In this document: positions 1 to 7,535 of the stretch, in pieces | Layout of the letters: each line of letters opens with the position of its first letter | Position numbering within the stretch: the first letter of the stretch is position 1 | Assembly: GCF_003696215.1 (NCBI RefSeq) | Contig: NZ_RFFG01000024.1 | Span: 39,646-103,645 of the forward strand | Direction of reading: 5' to 3' | From: Actinomadura harenae | GTDB lineage: Bacteria; Actinomycetota; Actinomycetes; Streptosporangiales; Streptosporangiaceae | DNA: 64,000 bases | Made by a program: the position numbers and the translations under genes | Notes under the pieces: model-generated | The model's input: only the letters and a program-made list of their open reading frames with translations | Databases searched by the model: none | Told to the model about the DNA's origin: nothing

Positions 1-1440
1 TCCGACCGCCCCGACCCGCTGGTGCGGGCGCTGGGCGCGACCGTCCGGGACGAGCTGCTCGCCGCCCGGCTGATCGCGCCCTGGCCGCCGTGGCCGCTCT
101 CCGAGGCGAGCCTGTGGCACGGCGTCGAGTCCCTGCCCACCGGCACCGCCCTGGAGATCGGCCCGGACGGGAGGGGACGGGTCGTCCGCCGGTGGGATCC
201 ACCCGAACCGCACCTTCCTCTGCCGGAGGCGGCGGCGCTCGTGCGCGAGGCGCTGTGCGACGGCGTCCGCGCGCGCGTACGAGGCGCGGGCGTCGTCAGC
301 GCCGACCTGTCCGGCGGCATGGACTCCACCAGCCTGTGCTTCCTCGCCGCCGAGCACGCCGACCGGCTCGTCACGTCCCGGATGGAGGCCCACGACCCGG
401 CCGACGAGGACCGCGTCTGGGCCGAACGCGCCGCCGGGATGCTGCCCGGCGAGCACCTGGTGTTCCGGCGCGGGACGACCCCGACCTGGTTCTCCGGTCT
501 GCTCGACCACGTCGACGACCTGGAGGAGCCGTTCGCGTGGATCCGGACGCGGGCCGCCCTGCGCGCGACCACGCGGCAGATCGCCGAGTGCGGTTCACGC
601 GTCCACCTGACCGGGCACGGCGGGGACGAGCTGTTCCTGTCGAAACCCGTCCACCTGCACGAACTGGCCCGGCGGAGGCCGCTGGCGGCCGTCCGGCACC
701 TGCGGGCGCACCGGGCCCTGTACCGCTGGCGGACGGGCCCCCTGCTGCGCGGCCTGCGGGAGAACGCCTCGTTCGCGGACTGGCTCGCCGCGTCCGCCGA
801 CCGGCTGACCACGCAGGCGCACACGCTGGCGGCCGCCCCCGCGTTCACCTGGGGCCTCGGCGGGCTGATGCCGCCCTGGGCGACCCGCGACGCGGTCGAG
901 GCGGCCCGCACGACGCTGCGCGAGGCCGCCGGACGCGCGGTGCCGCTGTCCCCCGGACGCTCCCAGCACTCGCTCATCCAGGAGGTCCGCGAGTGCGGCG
1001 CGGCCATGCGGCACACGTCGCGCGTCACCGGCATGGCCTGGGAGGCCCCCTACGTGGACGACCGCGTCGTGGAGGCCGTCCTGTCCCTGCGCCACCGGGA
1101 CCGCGTGGACCTGACCCGGTACAAGCCCGTCCTGTCGGAGGCGCTGCGCGGGCTGGTGCCCGCGCCGTTCCTCGGCCGGACGACCAAGTCGGAGTACAGC
1201 GCGGAGGCGTACCGGGCGCTGCGCAGGAACCGCGCCGACCTGCTGTCGCTGTTCGAGGACTCCCGGCTCGCCCGGCGCGGGCTGGTGGACCTCGACGCGC
1301 TGCGCCGCGCCCTGACCGTCCCGCCGCCGACGGCGCTGGCGTTCGTGCCCCTGGTGAGCACGGTCGCGTGCGAGGTCTGGGCGCGGTCGATCCAGGTCCC
1401 CGCGGGCGGCGTCCGAACCCGAGGAGGAGAGCACGCATGA
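1..1440 (+). CDS. Lasso peptide cyclase (asparagine synthetase-like), 5' end outside window
   Basis: The reading frame is open to the first base, so the N-terminus (probably 100 or more residues of glutaminase-like domain) lies upstream; a GTG at 22 is only an internal codon. The visible 479 residues are the ATP-dependent synthetase domain: the PP-loop SGGMDS at about residue 105 and the TGHGGDELF motif at about 205. In lasso peptide clusters such an enzyme adenylates an acidic side chain of the precursor and closes the macrolactam ring. The role is inferred from the next genes, a B2 protease and a PqqD-like protein, because the fold alone would also fit other asparagine synthetases. Its stop overlaps the next start (ATGA), so the genes are translationally coupled. 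Confidence 0.85.
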   Translation, partial: SDRPDPLVRALGATVRDELLAARLIAPWPPWPLSEASLWHGVESLPTGTALEIGPDGRGRVVRRWDPPEPHLPLPEAAALVREALCDGVRARVRGAGVVSADLSGGMDSTSLCFLAAEHADRLVTSRMEAHDPADEDRVWAERAAGMLPGEHLVFRRGTTPTWFSGLLDHVDDLEEPFAWIRTRAALRATTRQIAECGSRVHLTGHGGDELFLSKPVHLHELARRRPLAAVRHLRAHRALYRWRTGPLLRGLRENASFADWLAASADRLTTQAHTLAAAPAFTWGLGGLMPPWATRDAVEAARTTLREAAGRAVPLSPGRSQHSLIQEVRECGAAMRHTSRVTGMAWEAPYVDDRVVEAVLSLRHRDRVDLTRYKPVLSEALRGLVPAPFLGRTTKSEYSAEAYRALRRNRADLLSLFEDSRLARRGLVDLDALRRALTVPPPTALAFVPLVSTVACEVWARSIQVPAGGVRTRGGEHA

Positions 1441-1856
1441 CGATGCCCATGACGTTGGAGACCGCCGAGCGGGTGCCGTGGCGGCGCAGGCTGGCGGCGC
1501 GGATCGCGGTCGCGGTCGCGCGTCCGGTGGCGGCGCTGCCGCCCGCCCGCCTCGGCCGGGTGCTGACACTGGCGAGCCGCCGCGCGCGTCCGGCGAGCGC
1601 GGCCCGGACGGACGAGGCGCGGCGGGCGGTGGTCGCGGTCAGCGTCCGCTGCGCGGGCCAGGTGTGCCTCCAGCGGGCGGTGGCGACCGCGCTGCTCTGC
1701 CGGTTCGGCGGGACGTGGCCGGACTGGTGCACCGGGGTGCGGCTGGAGCCGTTCAAGGCGCACGCGTGGGTGGAGGCCGAGGGGCGTCCGATCGGCGAGA
1801 ACGCCGAGGTCGGCGCGTTCGCGAAGGTCCTGGTGGTCTCGGCGGGCCGGCGATGA
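1437..1856 (+). CDS. Lasso peptide biosynthesis B2 protein (transglutaminase-like leader peptidase)
   Basis: A 139-residue protein with the layout of the B2 half of split lasso peptidases: a basic N-terminal helix, a catalytic cysteine in GQVCLQRA (about residue 76) and a histidine in KAHAWVE (about 108), followed by GRPIGENAEV where the family usually carries the acidic third residue (Glu and Asn here rather than Asp). It would remove the leader peptide from the precursor, presented by the PqqD-like B1 protein encoded at 4325. It overlaps both neighbours by ATGA, which places it in one operon. The usual order has B1 next to B2; here B1 is the last gene instead. Confidence 0.88.
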   Translation: MTMPMTLETAERVPWRRRLAARIAVAVARPVAALPPARLGRVLTLASRRARPASAARTDEARRAVVAVSVRCAGQVCLQRAVATALLCRFGGTWPDWCTGVRLEPFKAHAWVEAEGRPIGENAEVGAFAKVLVVSAGRR

Positions 1857-2419
1857 CGGCGGGCCTGGTCCTGGCGTTCACGCAGGGCGCGGTCGTGTTC
1901 GTGTTCGGGTACGCGGGCTACACCAAGCTGCACAACGGCGAGGGATTCGGGAACTTCGTCCGGACGGTCCGGATGCTGACCAAGCGGGACGGACGCTCGG
2001 TCACGGCCCTCGCGGCGGCGTTCGCGGCGACGGAGGCGGTCGCCGCCGTCCTCACCGCGCTGCCGGCGACCGCGTTCGCCGGGTTCGCGCTGGCCACGGC
2101 GCTGCTGACGCTGTTCATCGGGGTCGTCCTGCGAGCCGTGCGCGGGCGGGTGTTCGCCGAGTGCGGCTGCTTCGGCGGGCACAGCGCGGCGATGAGCTAC
2201 CCGCTGATCCTGCGGAACGTCCTGCTGCTGGGGTTCGCGGTGCCGGGGCTGCTGCTGTCGGCCGCCCGGGTCCCCGGGGTGTCGGCGCCCGCCGGGATCG
2301 CGGCAGCGGCCGGGCTCGGCACCGCGTTCGCACTGGTCAGGTACTACGACACGGTCGTCCGGCTGGTGCTGCTCCGGCTGTTCCCTGAGGTCCGCGCGTC
2401 CCGTCCGGAGGCGTCATGA
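1853..2419 (+). CDS. MauE/DoxX-like redox-associated membrane protein
   Basis: A 188-residue protein with four or five hydrophobic segments (roughly 5-25, 45-65, 70-95, 115-135, 140-160). The pair of cysteines in ECGCFGG (about residue 104), after a basic loop, is the hallmark of the MauE/DoxX group, membrane proteins tied to thiol-disulfide chemistry outside the cytoplasm; MauE is needed for disulfide formation in methylamine dehydrogenase. It overlaps the genes before and after by ATGA, so it is part of the lasso operon rather than a bystander. It may help oxidise cysteines of the exported peptide; no thioredoxin-like partner is visible in this window. Confidence 0.75.
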   Translation: MTAGLVLAFTQGAVVFVFGYAGYTKLHNGEGFGNFVRTVRMLTKRDGRSVTALAAAFAATEAVAAVLTALPATAFAGFALATALLTLFIGVVLRAVRGRVFAECGCFGGHSAAMSYPLILRNVLLLGFAVPGLLLSAARVPGVSAPAGIAAAAGLGTAFALVRYYDTVVRLVLLRLFPEVRASRPEAS

Positions 2420-3465
2420 CGGTCGCGTCCGCAGCGGCCCGGACTCCGGCGTCCGCGATCGAGACGGCGGCGCTCGGCAAGCGGTTCGGGGAGGTCACCG
2501 CGCTGGACGGCGTCGACCTGACCGTCCCGCACGGCACGGTCCTCGGCCTGCTCGGGCACAACGGCGCGGGCAAGAGCACCCTCGCCGGGATCCTGACCAC
2601 CCTCGCCCGGCCGACGTCCGGCACCGCCCGGGTCGCCGGGTTCGACGTGGTCGCCGACGCGCACCGGGTGCGGCGCAGGATCGGCGTGGCCGGGCAGTTC
2701 GCCGCGCTGGACGACCGGATGACGCCGCGCGCGACGCTCGTCCTGCTCGCCCGCCTGCACGGCCTCGGCCACCGCGCCGCCCGCGCCCGCGCGGACGGGC
2801 TGCTCGAGCTGTTCGGCCTGACCGAGGTCGCCGGGCGGACGCTGCGCGCCTGCTCCGGCGGCACCCGCCGCCGCCTCGACCTCGCCGCCGGGCTCACCGG
2901 ACGGCCCGAGGTGGTCGTCCTGGACGAGCCGACCGCCGGGCTCGACCCGGTGTCCCGGCTAACGCTGTGGGAGGTCGTCCGGGGCCTCGCCCGGGACGGC
3001 GCCGCCGTGCTGCTGACCACCCAGGACCTCGCCGAGGCCGACCGGCTCGCCGACGTCGTCGCCGTCCTGCGGCGCGGACGGCTCGTCGCGTCCGGCACGC
3101 CGGGCGAGCTGAAGGCCCGCGTGGGGAGCCGCTCGGTGACCGTGCGCCCAGCCGACGCGGCCGACACCGCCCACGCCGACCGGGCCCTGCGCGCGAACGG
3201 CATCGTCGCGGCGCTCGACCCCGCGCGCGGCACGCTGACCGTCGCCGCCGCCTCGTCCCGGCAGGTCACCGACGTCCTGCGCGCCCTGGACACCGCCGGA
3301 ATCGACCCAGGCGACCTCACCTTCAGCGAACCGGGCCTGGACGAGGTCTACCTCGCCCTCGCCACCGGCCACGGTCCGGACGCGGCACTGGATGCAGCAC
3401 CCGACACGGCACCCGGCACGGCACCGGACGCGGCGCCGGGCGGACCGGTCCGGGGCGCGGCATGA
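2416..3465 (+). CDS. ABC transporter ATP-binding protein (DrrA-type)
   Basis: A 349-residue nucleotide-binding subunit with Walker A GHNGAGKST (about residue 47), signature CSGGTRRRLDLA (about 148) and Walker B VVVLDEPTAGLDP (about 170), plus the C-terminal domain typical of daunorubicin-resistance-like exporters. It would power export of, or immunity to, the lasso peptide with the permease encoded next. The C-terminus carries a low-complexity tail of Asp-Ala-Ala-Pro and Thr-Ala-Pro units made by imperfect short repeats in the DNA (about 3380-3445), which is probably not structured. Overlaps with both neighbours show co-translation. Lasso clusters often use a single fused exporter; this one uses separate subunits. 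Confidence 0.9.
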   Translation: MTVASAAARTPASAIETAALGKRFGEVTALDGVDLTVPHGTVLGLLGHNGAGKSTLAGILTTLARPTSGTARVAGFDVVADAHRVRRRIGVAGQFAALDDRMTPRATLVLLARLHGLGHRAARARADGLLELFGLTEVAGRTLRACSGGTRRRLDLAAGLTGRPEVVVLDEPTAGLDPVSRLTLWEVVRGLARDGAAVLLTTQDLAEADRLADVVAVLRRGRLVASGTPGELKARVGSRSVTVRPADAADTAHADRALRANGIVAALDPARGTLTVAAASSRQVTDVLRALDTAGIDPGDLTFSEPGLDEVYLALATGHGPDAALDAAPDTAPGTAPDAAPGGPVRGAA

Positions 3466-4289
3466 CGGCCGTCGCGGAGCGCGCCGCGGAACGCCGGGAA
3501 CAGGCCCCCGGCGACGGCGCGAGCGTCCCCGCGCAGATCGGCGTCCTCACCGCGCACACCGTCCAGGCGATGCTGTCCGACCGCCGCCTGCTGCTGCTCA
3601 CACTGGTCGAGCCGCTGCCGATGCTCCTGGTCTTCGGGCAGGCGCTGTCGGGCCTCGCGCGCGTGCCGGGGTTTCCCCGGGGCGTCCCGTACATCGACTT
3701 CCTCGTCCCGGCGCTCATGGTGACGACGGCCCTCCAGTCGGGCCTCCAGTCCGCGACGCGGCTGACCGACGACCTCGGCGGCGGCCTCATCTCCCGGTTC
3801 CGGACGCTGCCGCTGTGGCTCGGATCGGTGCTGGTCGCGCAGAGCGCCGCCGGGCTGGTGCGCGGATTGATCCGGCTGGTCACACTGGTCGTGCTCGCCT
3901 GGGCGCTGTTCGGGTTCCGGAGCCGGGGCGGGCCGCTCGCCCTCGTCCTCGCCGTCGCGGTCTCGCTGGCCGTCGCATGGGGGCTCGGCTGGCTGTTCAT
4001 GTTGCTCGCCTGCTGGTTCCGGCGCGGCGAGACGCTCCAGGCGGCGGCCGGGCTCGCGATGTTCCCGCTGATGTTCGCCTCGAACGCGTTCCTGCCCGTC
4101 GCGTCCCTGCCGCCATGGCTGCGCGCCGTGGCCGAGGCGAACCCGCTCACCCACGGCGTCACGGCCGTCCGGGCGCTGGTCCTCGGACGTCCCGCGCTGC
4201 CCGCCGTCGCCGCGACCTTCGCTCTCGCGCTGCTGGTCACGGCCGTCACGGCGCCGATCGCCGTCCGCCGCGTCCGCCGCACGGAGTGA
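3462..4289 (+). CDS. ABC-2 type transporter permease (DrrB-type)
   Basis: A 275-residue integral membrane protein with about six hydrophobic segments and the ABC-2 fold expected beside a DrrA-type ATPase; the stretch around NAFLPVASLPPWLRAVAEANP is the conserved ABC-2 signature before the last helices. The start ATG at 3462 overlaps the stop of the ATPase gene. It forms the export channel of the lasso cluster. The substrate is inferred from context only. Confidence 0.88.
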   Translation: MTAVAERAAERREQAPGDGASVPAQIGVLTAHTVQAMLSDRRLLLLTLVEPLPMLLVFGQALSGLARVPGFPRGVPYIDFLVPALMVTTALQSGLQSATRLTDDLGGGLISRFRTLPLWLGSVLVAQSAAGLVRGLIRLVTLVVLAWALFGFRSRGGPLALVLAVAVSLAVAWGLGWLFMLLACWFRRGETLQAAAGLAMFPLMFASNAFLPVASLPPWLRAVAEANPLTHGVTAVRALVLGRPALPAVAATFALALLVTAVTAPIAVRRVRRTE

Positions 4290-4324
4290 CCGTCCCCGCG
4301 CTCTGTCCGCCTGAGGAGGCCCGT

Positions 4325-4600
4325 ATGACCGTCCGCCTGCCCGAGCACGTCACGCTCGTCCCCGTCCCCGGCTCCGAGGAGGGGGACCGTCCGGCCGCCG
4401 TCCTCCTCGACGGCCGGACGGGCGACTACTGGCAGCTCAACGCGACCGCGCACCTCGTCCTGTCCGCCCTGCTGGACGGCGCGTCCAGCGGCGAGGCGGC
4501 CCGCGCGCTCGTCGACGCCCACCCCGAGGCCGCGGGCCGCGCCCAGGCCGACGTCGACGAGATCGTCGCCGGCCTGACCACCGCCGGACTCATCGAGTAG
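4325..4600 (+). CDS. PqqD-family protein, lasso peptide B1 / RiPP recognition element
   Basis: A 91-residue PqqD-like winged-helix protein: beta strands around VRLPEHVTLVPV, the LLDGRTGDYWQLNATA hairpin, then helices ending in VDEIVAGLTTAGLIE. Such proteins bind the leader peptide and deliver it to the B2 peptidase and cyclase. The start at 4325 has a good ribosome site (GAGGAGG) about 7 bases upstream, so it can be translated independently, 35 bases after the permease gene. It is the last gene of the cluster; the 47 bases to the convergent DUF4389 gene leave no room for a precursor gene, which must be upstream of the window. Confidence 0.85.
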   Translation: MTVRLPEHVTLVPVPGSEEGDRPAAVLLDGRTGDYWQLNATAHLVLSALLDGASSGEAARALVDAHPEAAGRAQADVDEIVAGLTTAGLIE

Positions 4601-4602
4601 CG

Positions 4603-4663
4603 CCTACTCCTGCGGCTCGCGTCTCCTACTGCGTCGATCCGAGTTTCCTACTGCATCGGCTCG
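4603..4663. repeat. Degenerate 22-bp tandem repeat at two convergent gene ends
   Basis: TCCTACTGCGTCG (4624-4636) and TCCTACTGCATCG (4646-4658) are 22 bases apart, and a weaker third copy precedes them. The copy at 4646 contains the stop codon of the DUF4389 gene (CTA on the + strand). Together they fill the gap between the PqqD-like gene and the DUF4389 gene. Confidence 0.5.
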
Positions 4664-5328
4664 TTAGGGCCTTGGTCCAGCCGGAACGGCGGGTAGGTGT
4701 CGGTGAGCAGGAGGGCGTACGCCGACACGCGCAGGGTCCAGCGGCTCAGGCCCATCAGCAGGTGGAACAGGCCGCGCGGGTACTTCGCCGTGAACAGCAG
4801 CGCGATCGCGACGATCAGCACCAGGACGCCGATCAGGCCGGGCGCGCGCCAGACCATGCCCATGTGGGCGGTGTACATGCCCGCGCCGGTGAACGCGCCC
4901 AGGATCAGGTAGTGCGGGATGGCCAGCAGCCACCACTTGACCAGAACGAGGCCACGCGACAGTTGCTCGGGGTAGGCGATGTCCAGGCGGGCCGGGTAGT
5001 CGGGCGCCTCGCCCAGGGTGAACGGCGGGTACCGGTCCGTCGCGAGCACCCCGTACCCGTAGTAGCTCACGCGCCAGTACCAGCGCAGGACGCCGACCGT
5101 GTAGTCGAACAGCGCCCGCGGGTAGCGGCCGGTGATGAGGATCGCGAAGAACGCGATGACCGACACCACCAGGACCCCGATCCACAGCACGAAGAGCACG
5201 ATGTAGTGCGGGATGAGCAGCAGCCACTTCACGATCCACAGGGCTCGTGAGGGCGTCGGCTCCGGTGTCCCCTCGACGCGGAGGGGTGACGATGACACGG
5301 CCGGGGGTGGTGTTGTCGGGACGTTCAT
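4648..5328 (-). CDS. DUF4389 membrane protein with an internal duplication
   Basis: A 226-residue protein made of two copies of the DUF4389 unit. Each has a tryptophan-rich helix (LWIVKWLLLIPHYIVL and LVLVKWWLLAIPHYLIL), further membrane helices, the motif TGRYPRALFD or TAKYPRGLFH, and a closing TDRYPPFTL or TDTYPPFRL. About five or six membrane segments are expected. Function is unknown. It starts after a GAGGGAGG ribosome site and stands alone, convergent with the lasso operon; nothing suggests that it belongs to that pathway. Confidence 0.85.
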   Translation of the reverse strand: MNVPTTPPPAVSSSPLRVEGTPEPTPSRALWIVKWLLLIPHYIVLFVLWIGVLVVSVIAFFAILITGRYPRALFDYTVGVLRWYWRVSYYGYGVLATDRYPPFTLGEAPDYPARLDIAYPEQLSRGLVLVKWWLLAIPHYLILGAFTGAGMYTAHMGMVWRAPGLIGVLVLIVAIALLFTAKYPRGLFHLLMGLSRWTLRVSAYALLLTDTYPPFRLDQGPNEPMQ

Positions 5329-5484
5329 GAGAGGGCCTCCCTCGTGCTAGGCGCCCTGCTTCCGTGCTTGGAGCGTGCGCCCGAGAAGACCGTCTGGGAA
5401 GCCCTAATGTCCTGGTCCGGCCATGTTTTACCCTTGACGGCGCGGATCTTGCCGGTTCCTTGGGCCGGCGGCCGTCCTCACCTG

Positions 5485-6180
5485 TCAGGGCGCGTGATCG
5501 GTCAGCAGTCCCGCCTCGTGGGCGAGGATCGCCGCCTGCACCCGGTTCTCCAGGCCGAGGCGGACCAGGATCCGGTTCACGCGGCTCTTCACGTTCGCCT
5601 GCGTGAGGCCGAGTTCGGTGGCGATCCGCTGGTTGGAGTGGCCGCGCGCGACCAGGAGCAGGACGTCCAGTTCGCGGTCGGTGAGCAGGTCGAGGCGGCC
5701 GCGGCCGGAGGGCCGCCCGGCTCCGGCGTCGGCGCCCGCGGGCAGGGCGGTGAACACGCCGATCAGCCGCCGGGTCACGCTCGGCGCGAGCATCGCCTCG
5801 CCCGCCGCCACGACCCGGACGGCCTGCGCGAACTCCTCGGCCGGGCTGTTCTTCAGCAGGAACCCCGAGGCCCCGGCGCGCAGCGCGGCGTGCACGTACT
5901 CGTCCAGGTCGAAGGTGGTGAGGACGAGCACGCGCGGCGCCGGTCCCGCGTCGCCCGGCCAGTCCGCGAGGATGCGGCGGGTGGCCTCGACGCCGTTCAC
6001 TCCGGGCATCCGGACGTCCATGACCACCACGTCCGGGCGGAGCCGGGCCGCCGCCTCGACCGCCCGCTCGCCGTCGGCGGCCTCGCCCACGACGGTCAGG
6101 TCCTCGCGGCGGTCGAGGACGGCGCGGAGCGCGGCCCGCACCATGTCCTGGTCGTCCACGAGCAGCACGCGGATCGTCAT
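5485..6180 (-). CDS. NarL/LuxR-family response regulator
   Basis: A 231-residue regulator. The receiver domain (1-125) has the acidic pair in LLVDDQ, the phosphorylation site in VVMDVRMPG (about Asp 53) and the lysine in FLLKNSPAEE. The LuxR-type helix-turn-helix (about 160-220) reads LTDRELDVLLLVARG then ELGLTQANVKSRVNRILVRL, ending in AHEAGLL. Its ATG overlaps the stop of the histidine kinase gene upstream, so the two form a two-component system. The target is unknown; the divergent lnt gene is a candidate. Confidence 0.93.
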   Translation of the reverse strand: MTIRVLLVDDQDMVRAALRAVLDRREDLTVVGEAADGERAVEAAARLRPDVVVMDVRMPGVNGVEATRRILADWPGDAGPAPRVLVLTTFDLDEYVHAALRAGASGFLLKNSPAEEFAQAVRVVAAGEAMLAPSVTRRLIGVFTALPAGADAGAGRPSGRGRLDLLTDRELDVLLLVARGHSNQRIATELGLTQANVKSRVNRILVRLGLENRVQAAILAHEAGLLTDHAP

Positions 6181-7400
6181 CGCAGGCCCTCCAGGGGGAT
6201 CGTGGCGGCGACGCGCCAGCCGCCGTCGGGCGCCGGGCCGGTCTCCAGGGTTCCGCCGAACGCGGCGACGCGCTCGCGCATGCCGACCAGCCCGCGTCCC
6301 GAGCCCGGCACGGGCCGGTGGTCCGCGCCGGGCGGCCCGTTGACGACCTCGACCCGCAGCGCGGACGCGTCGCACCCGACGGCGACACGGACCCCGACCG
6401 GACCCGCGTGCTTCAGCACGTTCGTGATCGCCTCGCGGACGACCCGGTACGCGGACGCCTGCAACGCCGCCGCGAGGGCGAGTGCCGAACCGTCCACGGA
6501 AGCGGTGACCCGGCACCCCGCGGCCTCGGCCGCCTGGACGAGCCGGTCGAGGTGCGCGAGGGACGGCTCGGCCGCCTCGCCCTCGCCGCCCACCGACAGC
6601 AGCCCGAGGATCCGGCGCATCTCGACCAGCGCGGTGTCGGCCGTCTCGGCGATGCGCGTGACGCCCTCCAGCGCGATGTCCCCGGTGTCCTGGGCGGCGG
6701 GGCCCGGGGCGGTGACGAGGACGTCCTCGGTCGAGCGGGCCTGGACGGCGATCGCGCTGACGTGGTGGGCGACGACGTCGTGCAGCTCGCCCGCGATGCG
6801 GGCCCGTTCGGCGACGACGGCCTGCCGCGCGTTGGTCTCCCGCTCGGCGCGCAGCCGCTCGTTCAGGTCGCGCAGGCTGCGGGCGTCGTCCTCGATGCGG
6901 CGGCGTCCGCAGCCGAGCAGGAACGCGGCGGCGAAGTAGGCGGCGAACGCCGTGACCGAGTCCGGGTTGAGCGAGTCGGGACGCGGCGGCTCGGCCCGTC
7001 CGGTGGCGAGTTCGACGGCGGTGGCGGCGGCGAGCGCCAGGACCGTCGCGGTCGCGCCGTCCCGTACCGGGCGGTACCGGGCGACCGCGTACACGCCGAA
7101 GATCAGGAAGTACGGGCCGGGCGTCTTGCCGGGCACCGGGTCCAGGATCTCGAACAGCGTGAACAGGCCGGTCATCGCGGCGAGGACGGCCCGCGGCCAC
7201 CGCCGACGCCACAGCAGCGGGACCGTCTGCGCGGCCCACAGCAGCAGGCCCGCCGGGCTCGGCGCGGAGTGCCGGCCGGCGAGCAGCGTCAGCGCGTCGA
7301 GCACGCTGAGCCCGCCGCCGAGCGCCGCGTCGGTCAGCCAGGGGCGACCGGCGAGCCGGAGTCGTGTGCCGCGCAGGACGGCCAGGGCATCTGTGCTCAT
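6177..7400 (-). CDS. Sensor histidine kinase, HisKA_3 type
   Basis: A 407-residue kinase with about four or five N-terminal membrane helices and no large external domain, then a HisKA_3 dimerisation helix (ELHDVVAHHVSAI, His at about 206) and a C-terminal ATPase domain ending with SGRGLVGMRERVAAFGG. This is the DesK/LiaS-like class that usually senses the membrane state. I take the ATG at 7400 because a TAGGGT -10 box lies 10 bases upstream; an in-frame start at 7490 would add 30 low-quality residues. It partners the regulator encoded at 5485. Confidence 0.9.
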   Translation of the reverse strand: MSTDALAVLRGTRLRLAGRPWLTDAALGGGLSVLDALTLLAGRHSAPSPAGLLLWAAQTVPLLWRRRWPRAVLAAMTGLFTLFEILDPVPGKTPGPYFLIFGVYAVARYRPVRDGATATVLALAAATAVELATGRAEPPRPDSLNPDSVTAFAAYFAAAFLLGCGRRRIEDDARSLRDLNERLRAERETNARQAVVAERARIAGELHDVVAHHVSAIAVQARSTEDVLVTAPGPAAQDTGDIALEGVTRIAETADTALVEMRRILGLLSVGGEGEAAEPSLAHLDRLVQAAEAAGCRVTASVDGSALALAAALQASAYRVVREAITNVLKHAGPVGVRVAVGCDASALRVEVVNGPPGADHRPVPGSGRGLVGMRERVAAFGGTLETGPAPDGGWRVAATIPLEGLR

Positions 7401-7410
7401 ATCGCCGCCA

Positions 7411-7528
7411 ACCCTAGGTCGCGCGGGTGCGGCCGCGCATCGTCCGCGCGGCGCATCGAAGGTTGCGCGGGGCCTCCGCGGGTTCGCCATCGCGGAGGAC
7501 GCGCCGTGAGGGGCCGCCTACCTAGCGT
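7411..7528. promoter_or_regulatory. Divergent promoters of the two-component pair and lnt
   Basis: ACCCTA at 7411-7416 reads TAGGGT on the minus strand, 10 bases before the kinase ATG. TAGCGT at 7523-7528 lies 7 bases before the lnt ATG on the plus strand, which predicts a leaderless lnt transcript. No clear -35 boxes were found. Confidence 0.55.
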
Positions 7529-7535
7529 TGAGGGC

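Noticed and set aside
90..1856. A 588-codon open frame overlapping the lasso cyclase gene
   Set aside because: Only its last 139 codons (from 1437) are real, as the B2 protein; the rest is an Arg/Pro-rich shadow of the cyclase gene.
4601..4647. Lasso precursor gene after the PqqD-like gene
   Set aside because: Only 47 bases are available and no open frame fits; the precursor should be upstream of the window.
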